This document shows, in pieces, positions 15,560-21,107 of a DNA stretch of 23,056 bases. A model generated the notes under the pieces. The model was not told the DNA's origin. It saw only the letters and a list, made by a program, of their open reading frames with translations, and searched no databases. Every line of letters starts with the position of its first letter. The first letter of the stretch is position 1. The stretch lies in IMG/VR virus record IMGVR_UViG_3300047550_000641, positions 1-23,056 of that record, one strand, 5' to 3'. Origin of the DNA: a virus. Both the position numbers and the translations under genes were made by a program.

Positions 15560-15659
15560 TTAACTTTCCCTTTCCACTATTGCCACAAACGGAACAAATA
15601 TCGTCTGCGCCAGTTTTCCAGTTACCGCAATACCAACATCTATGCGGTTCGTTCGGCAT
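15537..15659 (-). CDS. 40-residue zinc-ribbon micropeptide
   Basis: MPNEPHRCWYCGNWKTGADD then ICSVCGNSG: two CxxC pairs 10 residues apart, a complete zinc ribbon. It overlaps both neighbours (20 and 23 nt) in other frames. The strict Cys spacing argues against chance. Function unknown. Confidence 0.6.
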   Translation of the reverse strand: MPNEPHRCWYCGNWKTGADDICSVCGNSGKGKLNGNTANN

Positions 15660-15891
15660 TTGTAACCACCGTATTTACAATTGATAACGCTTCATCTTTT
15701 TCAAATCCAACCAGTATCAAATTGCCGTAAAGTTCAAACAATTTATCCAAAGGAATTGGAATTAAATCTGGTTCGGATTTAGTAATAGTTGTAACAGAAC
15801 TAATACTAAGAGAAGTTGAAGTATTAGGTTGCGTAGTGTTGTAAATGGTATTTAGTAAATCTATCCATTCACGATTTGTTCTTCCAGACAT
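15640..15891 (-). CDS. 83-residue protein of unknown function
   Basis: The N-terminus (SGRTNREWIDLLNTIYNT) is followed by a Ser/Thr-rich linker and a helical C-terminal half (PLDKLFELYGNLILVGFEKD). The ATG shares a base with the stop of the 108-residue gene. No family recognised. Confidence 0.55.
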   Translation of the reverse strand: MSGRTNREWIDLLNTIYNTTQPNTSTSLSISSVTTITKSEPDLIPIPLDKLFELYGNLILVGFEKDEALSIVNTVVTNAERTA

Positions 15892-16217
15892 TAATTACTC
15901 CTAATCGTTCTAAGTTCAAATACATCTGCCCACTCTGGGTGTTTATCAATTAAGAGCCGTGAATAATATGGCGCGTAATTGTTATTAATTTTGAAGTCGG
16001 AATTAGGGTCGGAAGTTTCCATATAGTAATTCCACCGCAATACTTCAAATAGCATTTTGATACCGATACGCTTACGACCACGATTTGTTAATTCTCTAGT
16101 CATACTTTCCAAAGCGTTAAACACCTGCGGATTAAGTTCGTGAAAACGTTCAAACTTTTCCGCAGGTGTTAGTTCTATATCAAAGTCAAGTTCTAATAAC
16201 CCGAAGTTAGTTACCAC
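15891..16217 (-). CDS. Conserved-type phage protein, 108 residues
   Basis: I recognise the pattern but not a function: FERFHELNPQVFNALESMTR (23-42), GIKMLFEVLRWNYYMETSD and FKINNNYAPYYSRLLIDKHP. Proteins of this kind occur near replication or recombination genes in many phages and may be DNA-binding. It overlaps the end of the Bet gene by 11 nt. Confidence 0.7.
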   Translation of the reverse strand: MVTNFGLLELDFDIELTPAEKFERFHELNPQVFNALESMTRELTNRGRKRIGIKMLFEVLRWNYYMETSDPNSDFKINNNYAPYYSRLLIDKHPEWADVFELRTIRSN

Positions 16218-17007
16218 TTGTTTGCGCCTCTAAATCGGATTTTTTATCCATAATTTCAGCACGTATGGTTGTAATTTCGTCATTGTAAGAAAATTCAAAA
16301 TCTAGTAAGACTTTGTATTGTTCAAATAATGAACGTAATACTGGAATTGACTTAGCGTTATTAACAAGTTCTAACGCGGCTAAACAATTCTCACGTGTTA
16401 TTTCCGTATTTGATTTAATCGGAGTAACGTTATTATCTGGAATTTCCAAAGTAGTAGTTTTAACTGGTACTACTTCGGCTTGTTCCATTTCCTCGCTGGT
16501 ATAAATACCACTAAGGTCATTTGGAAACGCCTTGCGCAACGCTAGTGCTTCGGCGCATTTCGCTATCATTGTATCTGGCATTTTTTTCCAAATAGGTGAG
16601 TTTGCGTTATAACTATCAAACTTTGCTACGCCCCATAAAGGTTCAGTAAAGCCCAACCGCATAACGCCCACTTTTGCCGCAATTGGCGGTGTTTTTTCTA
16701 ACCAAACATCTGTCCATACACCATCTTCACCGCACCAAAACGGCCCAACTTGCCCAGCATATTCACCAGAGCGTTGCGCAACAATACGTAATCCATCAAT
16801 ACTTGCTTGAATTGTGTATGTACCGCCACGATTTATCATATAAATTTGCCGCGCAAATGGGTCTAACCCTGTTCTTTGTGCGTAATGTAGAAATACGGCA
16901 AGTTCCGCTTTTGGCGCATTAGATAATCCAATTTGCTTCAATGCGGCTTCTTGCTTGTCGTTCCACCAACTTTGTTCGCCAGTAACGGCGAGCGCGCTAT
17001 TACTCAT
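16207..17007 (-). CDS. bet: Bet-type single-strand annealing protein
   Basis: 266 residues. The first 180 carry the lambda Bet signature: AQRTGLDPFARQIYMINRGG, TIQASIDGLRIVAQRSGEYA, GPFWCGEDGVWTDVWLEK and MIAKCAEALALRKAFPNDLS with GIYTSEEMEQAE. It anneals complementary ssDNA during phage recombination. The C-terminal 80 residues are a variable helical region. The start overlaps the previous stop (ATGA). Paired here with a Cas4-like nuclease, SSB and RusA in the same operon. Confidence 0.95.
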   Translation of the reverse strand: MSNSALAVTGEQSWWNDKQEAALKQIGLSNAPKAELAVFLHYAQRTGLDPFARQIYMINRGGTYTIQASIDGLRIVAQRSGEYAGQVGPFWCGEDGVWTDVWLEKTPPIAAKVGVMRLGFTEPLWGVAKFDSYNANSPIWKKMPDTMIAKCAEALALRKAFPNDLSGIYTSEEMEQAEVVPVKTTTLEIPDNNVTPIKSNTEITRENCLAALELVNNAKSIPVLRSLFEQYKVLLDFEFSYNDEITTIRAEIMDKKSDLEAQTSGN

Positions 17008-17171
17008 TTACTTATCCCTTCGTTAGTTGTTTCTTCAATATAAATTCTGCCCGTTACAACGCCTTCGTCTAACGTATCCGCTATATCGCGCAGAATTGGG
17101 TTGTTATTCATACTTGCTATTACTTGTAACTCCGCTATCCAACCGCGTACCTTTTCGGCATTAATCGCCAT
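17004..17171 (-). CDS. 55-residue protein of unknown function
   Basis: Starts MAINAEKVRGWIAELQVIAS, mostly helical, with an acidic C-terminal half (IADTLDEGVVTGRIYIEETT). It overlaps the upstream 64-residue gene by 11 nt and bet by 4 nt (ATGA), filling the gap exactly. Function unknown. Confidence 0.6.
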   Translation of the reverse strand: MAINAEKVRGWIAELQVIASMNNNPILRDIADTLDEGVVTGRIYIEETTNEGISK

Positions 17172-17355
17172 TATTTGTTTCCCTTCTTGATAAGTTCAAA
17201 CGCAAGATTTCTGGGTTCATATCGGACAACGTATCTTTAATAACTGTTTCTGCGTGGCTACGCAGTAAAGAGTTCTTATCAGACGTTGAACCAGTAGTAA
17301 TTTCTGGTGCTGGCATTTCTACTCCGATAATTGCCTTAACCTTGATTTTGTCCAT
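17161..17355 (-). CDS. 64-residue protein of unknown function
   Basis: Starts MDKIKVKAIIGVEMPAPEIT, no motif recognised. Preceded by AGGAAGGCAAACAA before the ATG, a good ribosome-binding site. First of the coupled group leading to bet. Confidence 0.55.
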   Translation of the reverse strand: MDKIKVKAIIGVEMPAPEITTGSTSDKNSLLRSHAETVIKDTLSDMNPEILRLNLSRRETNNGD

Positions 17356-17375
17356 TTGTTTGCCTTCCTAATTGG

Positions 17376-17606
17376 TTATCTCCAGCGCACTTCGCACGGA
17401 GTTGTTGCTTGTGGTCGCAAATCGCAATTCCATTCAACGTGAAGAATGTATTGCCCTAATAAAAAGCCCAGCACAATAAACACGATAAATACAAAATACT
17501 TACCGCGTTTAGTTAATTTGGCTGGATTATTAGTGTGCTTAATAACAAGTAATGCGATAACGCCGCAAAATACGCCATAAAGAATAGCGATTAAATTACT
17601 TATCAT
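17376..17606 (-). CDS. Small two-helix membrane protein
   Basis: 76 residues with two membrane segments, about 4-22 (NLIAILYGVFCGVIALLVI) and 36-54 (YFVFIVFIVLGFLLGQYIL), joined by a short basic loop, with a hydrophilic Cys-containing C-terminus. I chose the ATG at 17606, not the one at 17621, because GGAGG lies 8 nt before it. Possible roles are superinfection exclusion or lysis control. Holin function is less likely because a holin-like gene sits beside the lysin elsewhere. First gene after a terminator. Confidence 0.65.
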   Translation of the reverse strand: MISNLIAILYGVFCGVIALLVIKHTNNPAKLTKRGKYFVFIVFIVLGFLLGQYILHVEWNCDLRPQATTPCEVRWR

Positions 17607-17654
17607 TGGGTTTGCCTCCATTTCCTATTCTACTTGGGGAAGTTAATTAATCAA

Positions 17655-17697
17655 TAGAACAAAACGTGGCGGATACCAATTAGATATCCGCCACGTT
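17655..17697 (-). terminator. Rho-independent terminator after the DUF932 gene
   Basis: AACGTGGCGGATA (17663-17675) and its complement (17685-17697) form a 13-bp GC-rich stem with a 9-nt loop, followed on the minus strand by TTTTGTTCT. It closes the ribozyme/DUF932 transcription unit. Confidence 0.85.
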
Positions 17698-17713
17698 ATT
17701 TGTGTGTGTGGTA

Positions 17714-18706
17714 TTAAAGAAGTGCCAGAACCTTGTTCTTAAATCGGTCACCAGCACCGCTAATAATACGTTCAGCACGTAATGTTTCTGGGTTCTTACC
17801 ACGAATTGGTGAAGCCCAGTCAGAGTATTCAATGAACGCGTTATACGCCGCCCATTTTGTGTTAGCAATATTTGCTTGCGTAGGTGCTTTCCAAAGACCC
17901 ATCAAAGTTCCGCGAGCAGTTTCCGCAATTGTTGTTGCGCGCTGGCTTTCTTCGTCAATTGGAAATACCTTTTCAACCAAAGTGGCAAATTGCTTATCGG
18001 TCATTTCTTGACTAATAAGTTTTTCTGCCATCTTCTCAAACTCTTCCGTATATTTGAAAGTAAGTTTGAGTGCGTCACGAGCCGCCTGAATTTTGCCATT
18101 AACGCCCGGTGTGTGGCGTAACGCATAATTAGATTTTGCGCTATTAATCGCCGCAGTTAGCGTGTTCTGGCAAACAACTCGTATCGGAGTAACCAAAAGA
18201 TTAAACGCGGAAGTTCCGTCGTGCGTATTCCACGCCATCAAATACAAATCAATTGCGTCTTGCCCACCGATTTGTAAACCTTCTGGCATTTTCATAGTCA
18301 TAAATACCTTACGACCATTATTCATTGAACCAGCCGTTTCAAATATCGCGCCTGATTCATCTGCTACGTAGTTCAAAAACGAAAATGCTTCCGCGTTCTG
18401 AACTGGCGTATAACGATTACCAACAACGCCCAAAGCGTCAGCCTTATTAGTCTTTGGGTGGTATCGGTAAGTCATATATTTATCTGGAAACGTAATCTTG
18501 CTAGTGCTTTTTCCGTCAGCAGTTGGAACAATTGATTCAACTGGCGTATCGGATTTAATTACCTTCCAGTCAAGCAACGCAGTTTTAAGTGCTTCTTCTG
18601 CGGTTAATGCGTTAGGTGTAACAACACCTAGTGAGTGCCAAGCGGGCTCACGATTTGTGAAAAACGCCGCTGTTCCATCTTCAAACTCATCTGGAACCAT
18701 ACCCAT
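17714..18706 (-). CDS. DUF932 (phage/plasmid-like) protein
   Basis: 330 residues. Family marks are EPAWHSLGVVTPNALTAEEA (19-38), GVVGNRYTPVQNAEAFSFLN (94-113), the block AWNTHDGTSAFNLLVTPIRV (158-177) followed by VCQNTL, and a helical C-terminus ending ERIISGAGDRFKNKVLALL. DUF932 proteins are widespread in phages and plasmids with no settled function. A role in DNA replication or recombination has been suggested from context only. AAGG lies 8 nt before the ATG. It follows an acidic 155-residue protein and ends in a strong terminator. Confidence 0.88.
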   Translation of the reverse strand: MGMVPDEFEDGTAAFFTNREPAWHSLGVVTPNALTAEEALKTALLDWKVIKSDTPVESIVPTADGKSTSKITFPDKYMTYRYHPKTNKADALGVVGNRYTPVQNAEAFSFLNYVADESGAIFETAGSMNNGRKVFMTMKMPEGLQIGGQDAIDLYLMAWNTHDGTSAFNLLVTPIRVVCQNTLTAAINSAKSNYALRHTPGVNGKIQAARDALKLTFKYTEEFEKMAEKLISQEMTDKQFATLVEKVFPIDEESQRATTIAETARGTLMGLWKAPTQANIANTKWAAYNAFIEYSDWASPIRGKNPETLRAERIISGAGDRFKNKVLALL

Positions 18707-18756
18707 TTTATTGCCTTCTTTCTATTAGTTGTTTGTTTGGTTTATTTAGTTGTTAT

Positions 18757-19224
18757 TTAGTTGTCGTCAGATACGTCAAAATCTTCAATATCTGAATATT
18801 CTTCTTCCATATCCACGTCATTATCGCCACCGCGATAGTTAATGGTTACGTCAAAATCACTTTCGTCAATGGTTTCCACGTCAAAATCAAGTGGAACTGT
18901 TGCGGTGAATTTAACATCAACTTTGAACGTAACTTCAATTTCCTTAGTTAGTTCAATATCCATCTTTTCTGCGAACTCTTTCAAGTCGTCAGTTGTAATA
19001 TCGTCACTTTTAACAAAGTCAATTACAAACTCTGTTGTCTTACTACGCCAGTGATTTAACGCTTGACGTGCTTGGTCGTAATCGCTACGTGTATTTTCAA
19101 GACCACGTGTTAAGTGAGCAATACGATTAACAATGTCCGTAACGGAATTGTTCTTGACAAATTCAGCCGCTAATTCTTCATTAGTTGGCTTTGGTGTTTC
19201 AGTTGTAGTTGTTTCAGTAGTCAT
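18757..19224 (-). CDS. Acidic protein of unknown function downstream of ribozyme A
   Basis: 155 residues. Thr/Glu-rich start (MTTETTTTETPKPT), helical middle (IAHLTRGLENTRSDYDQARQ), then a beta-like part (EIEVTFKVDVKFTATVPLDF) and an extremely acidic tail of Asp and Glu. Such tails can mimic DNA or bind basic partners. The RBS AGGGA and the whole leader match that of the 139-residue gene. The leader carries a hammerhead ribozyme 26 nt upstream. Probably co-expressed with DUF932. Confidence 0.75.
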   Translation of the reverse strand: MTTETTTTETPKPTNEELAAEFVKNNSVTDIVNRIAHLTRGLENTRSDYDQARQALNHWRSKTTEFVIDFVKSDDITTDDLKEFAEKMDIELTKEIEVTFKVDVKFTATVPLDFDVETIDESDFDVTINYRGGDNDVDMEEEYSDIEDFDVSDDN

Positions 19225-19249
19225 TTGTTTCCCTAACGTTATGCTGACG

Positions 19250-19306
19250 AGGCTCGTCAGTATCGGTTATTTACCGATAGACCGCCCACGTGGGGCGGTT
19301 TCGCCT
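19250..19306 (-). ncRNA. Hammerhead ribozyme A (type II, stem II open)
   Basis: Minus strand 5' to 3': AGGC (19306-19303), GAAA (19302-19299), stem III ACCGCCC/GGGCGGU closed by CACGU, C17 at 19280, stem I UAUCGGU/ACCGAUA with loop AAAUA, core CUGACGA (19260-19254), then GCCU (19253-19250) closing stem II with AGGC. All hammerhead core positions fit: C3-A9 with N7 = C, G12-A14, the A15.1-U16.1 pair, H17 = C and the G10.1-C11.1 pair. Cleavage is predicted between 19280 and 19279. The first base of stem II is the last base of the upstream ORF's stop codon. Confidence 0.93.
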
Positions 19307-19449
19307 TAGTCGTATAAATGTTCCTCACTATTAGCGCAATTGCTATCTGGACAAACAAACATTGGAACCCATTGTGCTTGTCTAAGATTTTTACCGCATA
19401 TACCGCAACGTAAATGACCGCTACGTTTTGGTTCTTTAGTTGTAGTCAC
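19306..19449 (-). CDS. 47-residue zinc-ribbon protein, GTG start
   Basis: Starts VTTTKEPKRSGHLRCGICGK and continues to FVCPDSNCAN: CGIC and CPDSNC make a four-Cys zinc site. GTG at 19449 has AAAGG 8 nt upstream. It overlaps the 50-residue gene by 14 nt. Its stop codon abuts ribozyme A, so it would lie on the 5' cleavage product. Function unknown. Confidence 0.6.
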   Translation of the reverse strand: MTTTKEPKRSGHLRCGICGKNLRQAQWVPMFVCPDSNCANSEEHLYD

Positions 19450-19588
19450 TTAATTTGCCTTTCTTTAGTAGTTCTGAATATAAATCTACGCATTTAACGC
19501 AAATGCCAGATGTAAATTGGTCGCCGTTGTCGTAAACAAACCAGCGATATGTAACTACTTTGCCTTTACCGCATATTTGGCATCTCAT
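19436..19588 (-). CDS. 50-residue zinc-ribbon protein
   Basis: MRCQICGKGKVVTYRWFVYD at the start and GICVKCVDLYSELLKKGK near the end: CQIC and CVKC flank a 24-residue loop, a standard treble-clef-like zinc site. The ATG overlaps the stop of the 139-residue gene (ATGA). Function unknown. Confidence 0.65.
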   Translation of the reverse strand: MRCQICGKGKVVTYRWFVYDNGDQFTSGICVKCVDLYSELLKKGKLSDYN

Positions 19589-20004
19589 TTTGTAAGTTCC
19601 TCTACGCGTTTAACAATTGCGGCAACTCCATTAGTTAGTTTTTCTTCTAATCTAACTACTAACAATTGCTCGCAAATGCCGCGGTGGTATGCGCCAATAA
19701 TGTTATTGACGTATTCACCATCAATAGTTTGATAGTTACTACGAACACCCCACGCACCTTTACTGCGGTTCCAATTAACGTAATCAACCGACCATTTGAA
19801 ATTAAGGCTTGGTGATTTATCGCCTAATCCATATTGATTTGGTTCAATTACTTCAACTGAACAACGAATTGACTTAATCATTACTTTGTCTTTATTACCG
19901 CTAGTAGATACGCCAATGTAATGTTCCTCATTAAGCGTCATTGAACCTGTAACGTTCATAAAGAAACTGCCGAACGAATTGAAGTTTTTTTCCATTGTTG
20001 TCAT
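19585..20004 (-). CDS. Orphan protein downstream of ribozyme B
   Basis: 139 residues, not recognised. Mixed alpha/beta with SFGSFFMNVTGSMTLNEEHY near the start, then FKWSVDYVNWNRSKGAWGVR and a helical end (EQLLVVRLEEKLTNGVAAIV). The leader and RBS (GTTAGGGATAAAAA before the ATG) are the same as those of the 155-residue gene, and both genes begin MTT, yet the proteins are unrelated. It is the first ORF after the ribozyme B cleavage site. Confidence 0.7.
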   Translation of the reverse strand: MTTMEKNFNSFGSFFMNVTGSMTLNEEHYIGVSTSGNKDKVMIKSIRCSVEVIEPNQYGLGDKSPSLNFKWSVDYVNWNRSKGAWGVRSNYQTIDGEYVNNIIGAYHRGICEQLLVVRLEEKLTNGVAAIVKRVEELTK

Positions 20005-20034
20005 TTTTTATCCCTAACTTTCTGTTAATGGCTG

Positions 20035-20099
20035 TCCTCATCAGTTACTACTCGCCACGTAGTAAGACCGCCCAACTTTTAGTGTTGAGCGGTTTCGGA
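20035..20099 (-). ncRNA. Hammerhead ribozyme B (type II, stem II open)
   Basis: Minus strand 5' to 3': UCC (20099-20097), GAAA (20096-20093), stem III ACCGCUCAAC/GUUGGGCGGU (10 pairs, one G-U) with a 7-nt loop, C17 at 20066, stem I UUACUAC/GUAGUAA with loop GUGGCGA, core CUGAUGA (20044-20038), then GGA closing a 3-bp stem II with UCC. Every invariant hammerhead position is present. Cleavage is predicted between 20066 and 20065. Stem I differs from copy A at five of seven pairs, yet all pairs are kept. The short stem II may be helped by loop I pairing with GCCAU just downstream (20032-20028). Confidence 0.92.
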
Positions 20100-20724
20100 T
20101 TAATTCCTAGGTATATTTTTTGTTAAGGCTGGTTCGCCATTGGGTCCTTCGCTGTTATTTGACGTTGCGCTGGCTTCCTAATTGTCACTCGCTCGCCTTT
20201 CGGGTCTTCGCGATTAAGAAGTTGATTCCTATATCTGGAATGAGCGTCGCCTTTATTTGCGGGTCATAACTTGTAACGGAACGTATTACGTATTGCGGTT
20301 GGAAACCCCGAAGTGACTACCGTAATGTGTAGAACCTGTTACGGATTTCTGTTACTTGTTACTGGCTACGTGTAAATTAACCAAAGTAATTACCAAAACT
20401 TTTTGGTTAATTCTTGCCTTCTCTATTTAATTTTCTAGGTACTGGTACGAAACTCTTGATTTCCGATAGGAACTGTCCGAAGACTTATCAAGTTGTTTGT
20501 ACTAAGAGAACTATACGTGAGAAGCGTTACAAAGGGCATTAGGGGTAGGGGGCATTTCCCTACGTGAAAAGACCCTTTAAAACGTCGCTAGGGGTCGCTA
20601 GGGGGGTTTTGGGGTCTGAACCCATATACCGATATAGAAAGACGTATTAACGCTTTAAATCGCCATACACGCCGCAATTACGGCTCTTGCGTGTCGCCGT
20701 ATAACTGGCGGTAAAGTTCGGCGT
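20100..20724. other. About 620 bp without a convincing gene, between divergent genes
   Basis: Only short fragments of reading frames are open on either strand. Visible elements are: GTTAC-type repeats around 20336-20362 and ACGTATT at 20281, 20288 and 20642; an 11-bp inverted repeat 20375-20385/20402-20412; a GTAGGG/CCCTAC hairpin at 20545-20563; and a G-rich stretch with a tandem 10-mer GTCGCTAGGG at 20584-20603. It must hold the promoter for the ribozyme operon to the left and probably one for the plus-strand gene to the right. It might also be an origin or encode an RNA, but none of these is proven. Confidence 0.5.
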
Positions 20725-20940
20725 ATGGCTGATGTTTATACACACGTTCAAATTCGTTGCGGTGGTTTGGAAGTAAGTATCGGAACTGATACTCAATATC
20801 CAGATATGGTTACCGATATTACTAGCCGTTGTCTAAATACTTTCAACGAGGCATTAACTACCGCAAAAAATAATGGCGTGGATATTTCTGATATGCGGCT
20901 TATCACCAGCGATTATGGTGACGATTACGAAGAAGATTAA
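20725..20940 (+). CDS. 71-residue acidic protein on the plus strand
   Basis: Starts MADVYTHVQIRCGGLEVSIG, one beta-like half and one helical half (CLNTFNEALTTAKNN), with a very acidic end (SDYGDDYEED). Not recognised. The upstream sequence has only a weak GGCGG. It is supported by length, composition and the lack of any minus-strand gene here. It is one of at most two plus-strand genes and converges on the phosphoesterase gene. Confidence 0.55.
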   Translation: MADVYTHVQIRCGGLEVSIGTDTQYPDMVTDITSRCLNTFNEALTTAKNNGVDISDMRLITSDYGDDYEED

Positions 20941-21107
20941 TGTGCCTTCAATGCGGCAAATGCTGGATACAGCACACTTTTACCTCTGACGATACTGTTG
21001 ACGCAACCGATTTTTTAATCCAACCAAACCTTGTATTCGGCGGTAACTCTGCCTTTAATCGGGTCAATAAAATGGAGCCGCTGACTAGGGATAGCGCTCG
21101 CGGCTAA
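20940..21107 (+). CDS. Possible 55-residue Cys-containing protein
   Basis: Starts MCLQCGKCWIQHTFTSDDTV, one base overlap with the upstream stop (TAATG). A CxxC-xx-C group at the start could hold a metal. The last 31 codons lie antisense to the 3' end of the phosphoesterase gene, which weakens the case. The Cys cluster and coupling keep it plausible. Confidence 0.35.
   Translation: MCLQCGKCWIQHTFTSDDTVDATDFLIQPNLVFGGNSAFNRVNKMEPLTRDSARG

Noticed and set aside
17714-19224. Further TCNTCAG (hammerhead core complement) matches near 18763 and 18988
   Set aside because: They lie inside coding sequence and lack a following stem I hairpin, C17 and GAAA.
19244-19299. Three successive hairpins first read as operators or a plus-strand terminator
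   Set aside because: The minus strand gives a full hammerhead core with the right helix order, repeated at 20035-20099, which explains two of the three hairpins better.
20105-20280. Protein-like minus-strand fragments ending EGPNGEPALTKNIPRN or DPMANQP
   Set aside because: Each frame is short, interrupted by stops and lacks a usable start. A frameshifted remnant is possible but not supportable.
20428-20541. Short frames of 30-40 codons on both strands (34-codon MPFVTLLTYSS... and a plus-strand TTG-start frame)
   Set aside because: No RBS and overlapping candidates on both strands with equal merit.
20591-20614. G-quadruplex in the G-rich stretch
   Set aside because: Only three separated runs of three or more G within loop distance.
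20662-20729. Possible structured leader hiding the start of the 71-residue gene
   Set aside because: The stem needs a bulge and a long interior. GC-rich short complementarity is likely by chance.
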